From Branchiostoma belcheri (Eukaryota > Chordata > Leptocardii > Amphioxiformes > Branchiostomatidae): a DNA stretch of 64,000 bases. The DNA lies in assembly GCF_001625305.1 (NCBI RefSeq), contig NW_017802836.1, positions 79,865 to 143,864 on the forward strand. Reading direction: 5' to 3'. The notes beneath the pieces were generated by a model. It searched no databases. It had not been told where the DNA came from and saw only the letters and a program-made list of their open reading frames with translations. This document shows positions 51,201 to 62,355 of the stretch, one piece after another (positions within the stretch are counted from its first letter, which is position 1; each line of letters opens with the position of its first letter). The position numbers were made by a program, and so were the translations under genes.

Positions 51201-54200
51201 GATGGACGAATTGATGATTGAATGGATGAATGAGTGAGTGGATGGATGAATGAATGCATGAGTGAATGGATGAATAAATGAATCGATGGATGAATGAATG
51301 AATAGGCATATGAATGAATGACATCTATTGTACGTTTATGCTCCTACAAGCTAATGAATATAGGTAAATGCAGGGCATATCAAAATTTACAGTGATATCT
51401 TTCTACAGCTAATGTAAACTACTGTGTACCGCCAATGGTTATAGAGGTGTAAAATGCCTACCAGCTAACACCACGTAATTACCTGTGGGTGGATGATGGC
51501 CGCTATGAGGAACAGCCCGCACATGAGGAACGTGAAGAGGGCCACGGGACTGAGGGGACCCTCCACCGTGATCTGGCCTGCAATCCCCACCACCACAGCC
51601 ATCATCACACACGAGTACATGGCGCTCAGGATGGCGGCGACGTTGATCTGTGCAAAAGTTCAGGAATAAAACAAATATTATTAACATGAAAGTTCATCTG
51701 AGTTGGTAAATAACATAGTGAGAAACAAATTGTGATTGTTCTCCAACTCAAACGAATTGACTAACATCATGACACAGCAACCATCCCTCAACCGGGACGG
51801 GGGGCGGTACCGACTTCCCGATGACGACCTTTGACCCAGTGCTTACGTCACACGTGTCGATAAATCACGTGTCTACAGCGCTTGAGTCAGACAGCTGATG
51901 AAGACCGAGAGGCTAAAATTTTGGTGAGTCAAATTCCTTGAGTTGGATAACAGTTTATTTCTTATTATGTAATATACTAACTCAGAATAGAATAATCTGC
52001 TAGAATAATCAGTTGGTTTACCACGGAAACAAAGTAAGGAATGGGAGAAAGCAGCTGTAGGAAAAAGCATTATTCCCATTGAGCCCCTCCCTATCTTTCA
52101 AAACCATTTCTCCGTACCTGAGTATCAGGTTTGACGACGAAGCAGAGTATGATGAATCCGACAGGGGGCGCGACTGAGACGGCCATGGCTGTGACGTTGT
52201 CCCATTTGAAGGCGTACGTCAGCGCCCCTGCGATCATCATGCACACCGTGGCGGGACCGAGTACAGACGATATCATCATGGCCATCTAGATGGGCAATAG
52301 TTCATACAGGGTTACAAGTTGCCTTTTGATGTCACAATACCAGTTAAGAACAAGAAATAGCCATGTCGTCAAGTACCAGAGTTAATTGACAAACAAGCAT
52401 AGAGGTGTTGAAAAACTCGTTATTTCCCTAGGCCTACATGTATCGTAAAGGGAAATTCGCTGTCACCGAGTACAGTAAGGGCATCTTCACTAGATAGATA
52501 GCAGTTGAATGTAGAGGGTCGTTAGGTGTAGTATTGTCAGCTACCTGCGAAGCTGGTGTGTTACACTGAACGGTAGTTATACCGGTTAAACAGATACAGA
52601 TATCTTATACTTTTTTGCCGCTCATTTGCGAAAATAATTCTCCAATTCATCAGAGTTTCGTGACAAATGAAGCAACAAGACACTAACCTGGTAGATGATG
52701 TAGAGGTTTGAGATGCTGCTGTTAATTTTAGCCGTCCTCCGGCCGTCCAGTAACAGGTCCATGACGTTTGCCATTGTGGAGGGTCCCCAACGTCTCCGCT
52801 GGTTAAAAAACTCCTGTAGAAAAAAAAGGTTTTATGATGAATATTGAGACCTAATGCCAAAATTTCATGATTTTGAGGAAGCCTTGGTACCTGTTAAGTC
52901 TAGACAGACACAGTACACTCCTCCCCTGAGTGTCTTCTTCGGGTTTACGTGTCGTAACTTCTTTCGGCAGAAGGCTCTCGACACGGGGGGGTAGGGGTAT
53001 GTACGTGGGGGGCAAGGGTGGTCGCTTTGTGTTTGTGTGGTAAGCCCAGCTCCTCAGTGGGCAGGGGCGCTACTCCCTGTCCGCCACCCTGCAGCTGGGT
53101 GGCGGTGAGTACCCGGTGTATAGTGAACGAGACCCAGGGTCACAGAAACTAGCCTAAGGGCATCCGGGGCAGAAGGGTTTTCCCAAGGATTTCCAGGGAT
53201 GTGGGCATACATGTGAGTCTGCAAAAAGAGCTCGGAGACATTCCTGTGGACATGCCATGCCTGTGGATAAAATTTCTGCACAATTCCTAGAATTCTTGCA
53301 AATTGCACACAATACTGCACTATTAGGCTCCTCCCTGAGACGTTGCCAAAAACTGACAGTTGATGTTATAAATTCTTTACATTTACCTTGAACCCCTCCG
53401 GTGCGTACGTGAAGGCATCAGAAGCTGCAGAATACTCAACCCGCCAGCCCTGCTGTAACATTAACGTGCACAGCCATCTGTCCTCTCCTGTGGGTCAAGT
53501 AAATAACGGTTTTAAAATGATGGTTACATTTTGAAAAGTCATTCTAGTACTAAAGTATAAAACACAAGGTCTGACTGACTATCTGTAGACTTGCCTTACT
53601 TAATGGAGTGGATGTCAACACTTAAAGCACATTATTAATTCCTGTTCCTGCAATTAGCCCTCGGGCATGAATTTGCAATAAACATATCATTATTAGGATG
53701 ATGTTTTGTAAAATGGTACACTGAGTCAATACTACGGGCAATACTAATACCAAGAGCTTCCATGGTCTCCAAACTTCTTGTATGACGTACCTTGATCATA
53801 CTGTACGAAGTGCTTGGCCTCAGTCGGCTTGGTGGTGTACTTGTGCATGACGTTGTCATCCATGATGGCGGTAGCGCGGAACAGGCTGAAACACCCCGGA
53901 CTGCACAGCACGCACCCCAACACGTGCTCCGCTGTCTTCTGGAACCAGTGCCCGATAGCGTACTCAAACATCTGGTACCAGATCAGGGGACCTGAAACAT
54001 TATTCAAATGAAACAAAAAATGACCATCACGATTTTGATATAATGTTTAGATCTTGTTAAAAACTTGTGATAATGTTGACCTTCGCAGAAGGACAATATA
54101 TTGTTTTGTGACTGTTTCTTCTTCTTCTTCTCCAACACATGTGCTGTAGCAGATAGACACCCTGTGATGTTGGGTTACATTATGTAGCAAGTGGCAGGAG

Positions 54201-57200
54201 TTGGAGGGGCTGGTATGTGGTCACCATATACTAGTATATGGATGCGTTTGAGTACGAAAAAGTAGAGCAACAGTATTTTGTTATGCTAGAGTATGTACGG
54301 TAAACATTGCGCATTTGCTTGGCAAATGTTACCTTTCTAGTTACTGTTTGCCGTCACCACAAAAAATATAGTTCGCAGACTCCTCACCTGACCCGATCGG
54401 GTGTATCCTTCCGCAGGCCGCGCCGACTTGTGGGTTCCTCTTCATCAGATCCACCAATAGCTGCACGGCTGACGGCTGGAAGTCTACGTCACCGTCAAGT
54501 GCCAGGATGTACGTGTTATCGCACCGGAGTTTGTACAGGGTCTCCAACCGGAGTTTTATCAACGGGTCCTTCTCTGCTTTTATCCGAGCCGACCATTGTT
54601 GTTTTAACGACCACCCAAGGAGATGATACATGTACATGACCTGTACATGGAATCACGATAGCCGGAACTAATAAGCCAGACATTTGTATTTTCATGACAG
54701 GCATTAACAGATAGACTAAAAAATGACTAATAAACTGGTGGACGTCCCAACTACTAAGTACCTAATACCAGCCCAGAAGAGAACAAGAAATAGTCATGCC
54801 TTCAAGTACGTACCAGAGTTATCAACCAAGGAATGAGGTGTTCAAGAATTTATTCTTTCCTAGAACTACGCAGAGTGGAACTCACTGTCACCAAATACAG
54901 TAGGGGCATTGTCATTAGATAGCTATAAGCAGTGCCTAGAGTTAGAAGTTCAAGGGTTAGGTACTACCAAGTCGATCGGTGTAATATATCCAGCTGCCGC
55001 CGCGCCGCGTGCCTGCGAAGCTAGTGTGTTACACTGAAAGGCGGTTATACCGGCTATACAGATACAGATACAGATCGTGTCTAGCATATATAAGAATTGA
55101 TAATTGTGAAATACCATTGAACCCATTATTACACACCATGAACTCAAGATATATCATTGACCATGATATGAATAAAGAATAAAGAATGGTTCAAACATGT
55201 TACGCGCTATAAAACATTAACAAAAGTTCTACATCGATCAGGTAGCCAGACGGACAAAGCGTGTACGGTTCAAGCTTCCTGAATGTACCGTTAACTTGCA
55301 CGTCAGGCAATTTATATGTGTCACTGGGTACATGTGAAACTGACACAAACCCAGATTTGGTCTGAAGACTGATTGAGATTTCACTGTTAAGACAGGCATG
55401 GCAGACAATTGTGTATTGGTCTAATCAACTGGTCACTGTAAATTGTCATTTCTTAATGCTTTATATCACAATACAGGTCAACAACATTGTTATTAGAACA
55501 TTCCAAACATCCGAAATGTATACAGGTAAAAGTAGCAAACACGAAATGAAACACATGTGTTTCCTTCTTTACCTGGCCGGAATTTATGATAAGTGTACCT
55601 ATGTTTAATGTGTAAATAAGTTCGTAATCATATGTATTTGTAACTTTTATGACCCCAGGAAGAAAGGTGTAGTATATGTATATACTCAGTAATGGAGATC
55701 TTTCAAATAAACAACAAAAACAGGTAAACAAATAAACAGGGCAAAAGAACAAGAGCCTAGGAATCAACTTCTCTGATTTAGTGTCATTCAATCCACTGCT
55801 TTTTCAGTTTTAAAAAATGCAAAAAACTTGGAAATATCGTTGCCATGGTTACCTGGCTCCACCGTTTCCGATGACGTATCCGCATCTTGTCCTTGAGATG
55901 CGCCACCATCACGTGACCTCCCGGCAGCCTCCACACCAGCTGACCTCCGTAGGGGGTCGGGGTCACGGTGGGGTCAGGCACGGTCACCTGATCACCTCTG
56001 TCTCGTACAGCACTGAGTTAGAATAAAGGAAACGTCTTTCATGAGAAATTTCCATGTAAAATTCCACATGTCACACGACCTTCTTCTATACTGATGTAAA
56101 AGAATTGTTTACATGCAATAATCTTGTACATGTATTAACCTCCGTAGCAGGCTTATAGAACTGGGGGTTTGGTGGTCTTCGGCTGTTTTCTGATTAGCCC
56201 AGTTCTAAAAACGGGGTTAATTCAACCAGGCCGGCTATGTTGTCTATATGCAATCAGAAAATAGCACATAAAAGCTCTCAAAGACCCTGAAGACCCCCCC
56301 CCCCAAAAAAAAACCCAGTGTTTGGCATACTATGGAGGCTATCCATGTATAAGGTTTAACCTACTTTTCAACATTTTATATACTGCCAGAGATCTATTTA
56401 CACTTGGCAAGGATGTATGAACAACTGATCGTGATAGCTGTGAACAATTTGCTCAACTGGAAAATCTTATGAATGACATCCATACAATAATTACATTAGG
56501 TTGGTGAATGATTTGATACAACCACTTGTTCAATAAGAACGACGGTACCCTGATTAAAATGACAGACGGTCATTGAAACGTCAGCTCTTCGTAAAGTAAA
56601 CAAGTGGTTGTAGATTTAGAGCGTTTACTCAATTTTAGTCCAGTTGTATACATTGTTTATTGATTTAAGAAATACCATTACGCATAGCTAAGATTGAAAT
56701 GATTGAAATCTGCAAACTGCTTGTTTGTGTGCGCAACAAAAGTTACTCAAGCAACTGTATATGCTTTTGGAAACGGTCAGACGTTTCGTGTAGCATCCAC
56801 TACTTTTCACCAGTTAAGAACACAGGAAAATTATCAGAAAAGCAGATTAATATTAAAGCATCAACTATTGATTGATATGCATCAAGGCGTTTACAAGTAC
56901 GAACTATTGATTGATATGCAAATAGGCGAAGACACATTTTTGATAGTCCAAAAGGAAACAAAATTTAGATAATGTCAAGTCAAGGATGATGCAGATTAGG
57001 TCAAATAGCCTCTATTGTTTCATAACAGGAAGTATTTGACTGTTTGTTTGTTTGTTTGTTTGTTTGTTACTTAGTTTCGTCGATTAAGGTTAGACATTCA
57101 GGTAATACGATACGCCAAACAGCAGTTACTCAAGCAACTGGATATGATTTTGGAAACGGTCAGACGTTTCAGCTAGTATCCACCAGCTTTCGTCAGTGAC

Positions 57201-59099
57201 CTCAGTCTGCTTTTTGGCGTGTGTTAGTTAGTTAAAGTCTGCGAAGCTTACTTGGCGGCTGTGGGCACCAGTCTGCAGAGCTGTCGGACGAAGTCGTTCA
57301 CGACAAGTTTCCCATCATCCCTCAGGTCCATTGCGTCATCGAACAGGATGTGGGTCTCGCACCGGTAGTTGTCGCGCTGCATGTCGGGAGCGCTTGCTTG
57401 ACTTGCCTGGTCCAAATCCATTCTGCGTTCGAAGATGATAATATCAGAAATCGTAAAAAAAGTCGATGTTGCAATGTCGTACAATGAAAACAATTATTTT
57501 GTTACATTTTATTGCCTCTGTGAAAAGGAAAGTGTTTACTGGACTGAATATATTTCATTGCTAGAAGGTAGCCTTTTCAAAGCAAATGCATAATATCTAC
57601 CTTCACATTGTGAAGTATAACAATCTACTACTCTGTTTATTCTTACTTAAACACATTCATATACATGTACAGGTGATCAGCCCCTCCAACTCCAACTGCT
57701 ACATACTGTAACCCAACACAACTGGGTGTCTGCTACAGCACCAGTTACCATGGTGACCGAGACGTCTGGTCCAGGTCATTGACCTGATGTGTTTGGAGAA
57801 GAAGAAGCATGACAGCAAAAACAATCTGAATATCATCAAAGAGACAATTCTCACCTGCAAATAGACTTCAGTATCTGTACCATCTCCTCTTCAGTCTCAT
57901 GCCACATCGTCGCGCACAGGTAGATGAGCGAGTCCACAGGTGCTGCCACCACATCTGTCACGATCTTCGTGACGTTACTTCCGGTCCTAGCCTCGTTTTC
58001 GTCCTTCGACTTCCGGTTAAGCATGAGGCACTGCTCCACCAATGCCCCACAATACATCGGGCGAACGAACATCTTGCTGGTTGGCGCGAACCGATGATTT
58101 GAGCGGAACCAAATGTGGGACGATATCCAGAGTTGAGAAAGCCACCACAACACGATTCCAATGATGATTTCCCGCCAACTTTGTTTCAAATCTACGTCAC
58201 ACTCCCAAATGTTCAGGCTGTTGAATTTAAAGACGTTACGCCACTGGCAGTCTATGACAAACATGGCCATTGTAGCGGGGGTGGCGAGGCAAAGTGGAAG
58301 AGCGAACCCCACCCTGTGGATACACGTCATACATGACAGACGAGAGAACAAGAAACATGTCGCTGACGTAACTAGTTGAACAAAGAAAAGCAGAGATATT
58401 TGGATAAAATAATTCTCTTCGTCCCACTCAAGTTTCACTGGTGCTAAAATTTTGTCAAGGGTGATATCTTCTGATGATGCCAAAATCAGAAATGTGACCA
58501 AACCAATAATTACTATGTTCATAATTCCTGCATAGATGTATGTTTTGCATCTTACTTCAGAGAGCCCGACTTTAAGCTTGTAGAGGGGAACGTTGAAAAA
58601 GAAAGGGAAGACTATGTCAGCCCCTGCGAATGTTTCCCACCAACGGAAAGATATCAGAAACAATGATAATGTTACTTCCCATGTTGGACCATTGTAATGA
58701 CCAAATGGTTGTGCAGGGAGTAAGCAAAGTGCACTGGTCTGCATCAGCCAAGACATAACGTCAAGAAACAACATGATCTCTCTGCGACCTGACTTTATGT
58801 CCTTTCGAACGATGGTGGCGTGGATTTTCAAGATGGCGGGCACGAAGCAGACCCCGTTCATCAGCAGTAGGGAGAAAATGAAGTTTGATCTGGGGAGAAC
58901 GCGGAGGACGAAGATGCATATCCCGGATGTTGAGAGAGCCTCGATGAGACAAACCTATCGTTAAGAAAAGTGGAAATATAATAATATAATGCGTCACAAC
59001 AAGCAGAAAGCAACACACACACGAACACATACACACACAATACCCCTGTCCTTGGTGCTGAACACTATCCACGCATGCATGCACACACTCACGCACACA

Positions 59100-59162
<63 letters not shown>

Positions 59163-59253
59163 ACAAACACACACACACATGCACACACACATGCACATAC
59201 ATAACAATGCCCCTGTCCTTGGTGCTGAACACTATCCATACACGCATGCATGC

Positions 59254-59297
<44 letters not shown>

Positions 59298-60053
59298 ATG
59301 AAAAGTTGTTTTCATTCTGTCAACAATATCCTCCATCATGAAGTAAAATCTAGATCTGGTAACACGTATTTAAATTGCTAGAATTTGCTGCCTTACCTTC
59401 CACAGAACTCCCCAAGAAGGGCCCTTCATTTTGCTGAAGATGATCCGAACGATGTTACGTAACACCGTCATGACTTCCGGTACAAGAATCGTCCCCATCA
59501 ACATCAGCATGTACTTCGCTCTCTCAGCTTTCCCGGCTTCATTCGCAATGTTCTGTAACCCACTTTGTACAATCGGGCTTGCCAAAGTCGCCAAAGTTGA
59601 CCCGTTCGTGCCACAGGTCAAGTTCGTACACAGTCGTAACGTACTGTTCCCGGCGTGCGTTGCGGTATCGTTCCCGTGATGCATCGTGTTGGAAGCGAGG
59701 ATGATGAGCGCCATCTTGCTTCCGATGGCGGAACCCAGGACGGCGAGGAAGAAGAGAATGTAGGACAGAACTTTGGCCACGACTATGGCGATTTTTAGAT
59801 AGGAATTCTTGGAGGAGTGGGCATTGTCTGCAGGACGAGTGATGAAGGTATCCCAGTCCTCCTCAAAGCTACAGAAAAAAATATTTGAATGAATAAATCC
59901 TGGGCTGAAATTAAAAGACAGACTGCAGTACCAAGGAAAGCCGCTAGGCGGCCAAAAATCGATCTTCACCTTCGTATTCACAAGTCTTACATACATATTA
60001 AACGTAATAACAATCCACCCGGGCTTCTTAAGTTATGTTAAAAATATGTTGAA

Positions 60054-60084
<31 letters not shown>

Positions 60085-60134
60085 TACATACACACACGCA
60101 CACACGCACGCACGCACACACACACGCATATTGG

Positions 60135-60176
<42 letters not shown>

Positions 60177-60693
60177 AAAAACAATACCTTCATTTTTTCA
60201 TGGAGGTAATAAATAAACTTTAAACGGCCTTCTACATTCTAAAGCTAAATTACAAAACATCTAAACATGTCATTCATCAGTTCTCTTTTTACTTGTCAGA
60301 GTCCGACTGTTTCGCACTACAGATGAACTAACTATTCTATAATAGACAGGCCTGATATATTGCGTGATAAAATTTTATGTCAGTAGGATTCCTGAGCCTT
60401 GAAAATAAATGATATTTGAGTATCGACCGCTTTTTGGAACGACAATTACATGCCACAAATTGACGTTCGGCCTTGTTCAGTTCAGCTACACACAATGGAC
60501 AAGGTTGAGCCTCTGTGTTAGAGAGACAATGGCGCCACGCAATTTATTTCAATGAAACTATCATCCTTTTTGACACTATTTGCGTCAGTTCTACCTAATA
60601 GTAAAGTAAAAGACGACAAGAAAAAAATACCTTTCATTTGCAGCCATGTCGACGTCTTCGTCACTGCTAGATTCCATGGTGAATTTTCAAAGA
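44837..60693 (-). CDS. CHS: Chitin synthase, complete coding region
   Basis: Multipass membrane glycosyltransferase that polymerises UDP-GlcNAc into chitin. Coding exons in gene order: 60631-60677 (exon runs to 60693), 59397-59868, 57855-58954, 57252-57422, 55853-56012, 54388-54640, 53791-53991, 53387-53487, 52688-52813, 52118-52285, 51483-51647, 50967-51083, 50269-50405, 49849-49915, 48407-48605, 47716-47920, 46941-47058, 46450-46529, 44837-46139. They total 5190 nt, 1729 residues, in one frame. The N-terminal 540 residues hold many membrane segments. Catalytic landmarks are DVDF (about 701), [33 protein letters not shown] (about 803) and QRRRW (about 840). A second membrane cluster contains the animal signature WGTRE (about 1023-1027), followed by [17 protein letters not shown]. 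Residues about 1296-1729 form a basic, Ser/Arg-rich, probably disordered tail on one long exon. No myosin head is present. Start is ATG 60677. Confidence 0.95.
45792..45920 (-). repeat. 48-bp coding repeat in the chitin synthase tail
   Basis: Nearly three units, each with the palindrome CTCGCGAG, encoding [30 protein letters not shown] and the degenerate [12 protein letters not shown]. Confidence 0.9.
46190..46400 (-). mobile_element. LINE reverse-transcriptase C-terminal fragment, antisense
   Basis: The reverse complement contains AATACCAGCTCAGAAAAAAG, CCTAGAACTACCGTAGAGTG and GATAGCTTTAAACAACG. It aligns with the copies at 52330, 54730 and 62970; in the 54730 copy the frame reads [20 protein letters not shown], a CR1/jockey-type ending. 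Confidence 0.6.
46605..46796. mobile_element. Long near-perfect hairpin in a chitin synthase intron
   Basis: Arms of about 75 bp: CAAGCTAACCGACATCTCGC, then ACACGCAGTCGTCCCTCAGT, and CGCATAGTTCCCGTT. These are mirrored almost exactly by AACGGGAACTATGCG through GACATCTCGC's complement and GTTAGCTTGAG. The strongest cruciform in the window; a young MITE is likely. Confidence 0.85.
47098..47290. mobile_element. Hairpin MITE, family P1
   Basis: CGATGAAGGTTAGACATTCA, GTTACTCAAGCAACTGGATA, TGATTTTGGAAACAGCC, with a mirrored right arm CGTTTCCAAAATCATATCCA, GTTGCTTGAGCAACTGC. Confidence 0.8.
48005..48345. repeat. ATCC/TC/TA simple repeat tract
   Basis: Compound microsatellite of ATCC tetramers, TCTA, TC and TA runs in a chitin synthase intron. 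Confidence 0.9.
48897..49633 (+). mobile_element. Helitron-like non-autonomous element, family H
   Basis: Begins with the hairpin ACCACGAAGTGGT and a TTCTTCTTC run, and ends with hairpin TTTGCTCCAAAGCAAA, spacer TATTGGCCTTT, then CTAG|T. A 3' hairpin about 11 nt before CTAG is the Helitron pattern. A 5' TC terminus is not obvious, so a Helitron2/Helentron-type relative is possible. Confidence 0.5.
50630..50960. repeat. GGTTCTGGATA / TATCCAGAACC repeat cluster
   Basis: About eight copies of CACGGTTCTGGATA in either orientation, separated by GACTATCC and CGCGGAG-type blocks. Related to 21270-21480 in ACE intron 4. It abuts the chitin synthase exon at 50967. Confidence 0.7.
51105..51320. repeat. 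GAAT/GGAT tetranucleotide repeat
   Basis: Degenerate ATGAATGGATGA-type repeat beginning about 20 nt upstream of the chitin synthase exon 50967-51083 in gene direction. Confidence 0.9.
51780..51950 (+). repeat. Dispersed repeat with hammerhead-like core, second copy
   Basis: CCTCAACCGGGACGGGGGGC, CCTTTGACCCAGTGCTT, then CTGATGA (51895-51901) followed by AGACC-GAGA-GGCT. Relative of 17290-17480, more degenerate after the core. Confidence 0.5.
52330..52620 (+). mobile_element. LINE 3' end fragment
   Basis: Encodes [14 protein letters not shown] in one frame (AATTCGCTGTCACCGAGTAC), then TGTGTTACACTGAACGGTAG and TATACCGGTTAAACAGATAC, the same tail as the copy at 54730. Confidence 0.6.
54080..54342 (+). 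mobile_element. Helitron-like element, family H, short copy
   Basis: Starts CCTTCGCAGAAGG, contains TTCTTCTTCTTCTCC and GTTGGGTTACATTATGTAGC, and ends ATTTGCTTGGCAAAT, GTTACCTTT, CTAG|T. Confidence 0.5.
54730..55100 (+). mobile_element. LINE reverse-transcriptase C-terminus and 3' tail
   Basis: Encodes [20 protein letters not shown] near 54860-54930, the usual C-terminal pattern of CR1/jockey-group reverse transcriptases. It ends in a short ACAGAT-repeat tail at about 55063-55083. Confidence 0.65.
56735..56815. mobile_element. P1 hairpin MITE fragment
   Basis: GTTACTCAAGCAACTGTATA, TTGGAAACGGTCAGACGTTT, AGCATCCACTACTTTTC. Confidence 0.65.
57041..57225. mobile_element. TTTG repeat followed by P1 MITE
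   Basis: A short TTTG microsatellite at 57041-57067, then a P1 element from about 57078 (CGATTAAGGTTAGACATTCA, CAAGCAACTGGATATGATTT, GACGTTTCAGCTAGTATCCA). It ends shortly before the chitin synthase exon at 57252. Confidence 0.7.
57665..57835 (-). repeat. Family H repeat fragment, antisense
   Basis: Reverse complement of the part of 54080-54342 that contains GGTGTCTGCTACAGCA and TGTAACCCAACAC, with a GAAGAAGAAG remnant. Confidence 0.5.
58990..59300. repeat. Long CA/GT tract, partly duplicated
   Basis: CA repeats interrupted by two copies of CCCCTGTCCTTGGTGCTGAA, CACTATCCA at 59043 and 59212. The repeat and its unique insert were duplicated together. Confidence 0.9.
60055..60175. repeat. CA/CG simple repeat
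   Basis: CA, CACG and GCGC runs in the first coding-region intron of the chitin synthase gene. Confidence 0.95.
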
Positions 60694-61568
60694 CTGAAAT
60701 AGGTCAGAATGTCACACAGTTTTAGTTACTATTGTATGTCTGACATAATAGTATCAATAGAAATGTGTTGAGAAAATTCAACCACTGGTCTTAACTTACG
60801 TCAGTGATTATTTTTAATGACTTAAGTGTCCGTACATTATCCTCAATTTTAACATTGCAATATATATGTCAGAGTAGAGAGTATTCCAAATAGGTGATTT
60901 TACCGGATTTTTACCGGAGAGTCTCTGTCGGTAGAATCGATTTTAACATTTTCTCTCAAAAGACAGCCAAAACTTTTCTTTCTTTCATTCTTTATTTCAG
61001 GTAAAAAAAAAACATATAACACATGTACAGTACATCATTAAAATAATACAAAAGCTCTACAGACATATAAATAAAACAGGAAGAAACCTAGATGCATAAT
61101 AAATCGTAAGTCTTTCGGAAGAATGAATTACTGTAAAAGGCATCAGATCTTAATAAGCGACTGATCGTTGCGTTGTGGGAGGAAAGTAATCGTTTTAAAA
61201 AGTAAAAGTAGCAAATCCTCCTCCGGATAGTTTCAAATGTGTCAATATAGTGATAGACAAACATTTCACTCCCACTACATCGCCGAGGTAAATTCATTTT
61301 CAACAACTTTTAAAATCAGTGTTGCTTTAGATCAATGGGTTGACTCGAAATTCGAGATTAGTAAGTAGGACCACCCTAACACATTTCTAACATTCTGGAA
61401 GCGGGCTCTCTACCGGTATGATCTGAGATTATATCAGGTCACAACCTGTACCCTAACATATATATTTGCAGGATACATAGGCGAGTTAAAAAGTAACTGA
61501 TATCTGTGATTCTAACAACAACAGCTTGAACATGATCACAACATTATTCTAAAATTGATGAAGTTACC

Positions 61569-61700
61569 TGCAGATGGTACTAGTTTGAGCTGAGGTGTAG
61601 AACTTTCTTGTCTTCCGACAGCGCCGCGAAATCCATGCACACGAGTAAAGCCTCACTGTAGCATATGGGAACTTGGCTGTTGTAATGTAACCTAAAGTCC
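61569..61700 (-). promoter_or_regulatory. CHS: Candidate non-coding first exon 1a of chitin synthase
   Basis: On the minus strand the block ends GCTCAAACTAGTACCATCTG, CAG|GTAACT, a good donor. An acceptor CTATTTCAG lies 16 nt before the ATG. A similar block is found at 62162. Confidence 0.5.
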
Positions 61701-62161
61701 TACATGTATGTACGCCACGTTCACACTTAGCGACGGACACTGTTATGTCTGTTTACTGCAAGAAAAGTTGGATTTACCAAAGGTTGTAAACTCAGGTAAT
61801 GTTTACTATGTACACAGTATCTGGCTTTACAATGGTAGTAAATAACGATCAAGTGCAGTAATTTCCTTTACAACCCTTGTTACGTCCGGTATTACCGTGC
61901 TTGACCTTTATATACTGCCATTGTAAAGTTCAGAAGTGTTTATATAAAAAACGAAGTAAACATTACCCAACTACTCTAAGTTTTCGTGCAGTGTGTTGTC
62001 AAGGCGGTTCCTATTTCATGCCATCATGACAAGTCTGAAGTGCTTTCTCAGACTTATAATAATGAGACAAGTCACGGAAATTAGGTGATTCTAACAAGAA
62101 CTCGTAACAGCTCGAACATAGTCACAATTATTATTCTGAAACACGTTATAAAGTATAACAT

Positions 62162-62300
62162 ACCTGCGGATGAAATCAGTTTGAGCTGATGTGTAGAACT
62201 TTCTTGTCTCGCAACAGCGCCTCAAAATCCGTGTGCATGTGTAAAGTCACTATGTTAGCACACTGATGACTTGGCGTTCCTTATGTAATATGAAGCTCTA
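62162..62300 (-). promoter_or_regulatory. CHS: Candidate non-coding first exon 1b of chitin synthase
   Basis: A diverged copy of 61569-61700: ACAAGAAAGTTCTACACATC, AGCTCAAACTGATTTCATCC, GCAG|GTATGT on the minus strand. The similarity extends from about 62090 to 62355. Confidence 0.5.
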
Positions 62301-62355
62301 TGTATGTCACGTTCACACGTAGTGATGGGTGCGATGTTATGTCTGTCGTTAGGTG

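Noticed and set aside
58761-59341. Cys/Val- and His/Thr-rich frames over the CA tract
   Set aside because: Artefacts of dinucleotide repeats.
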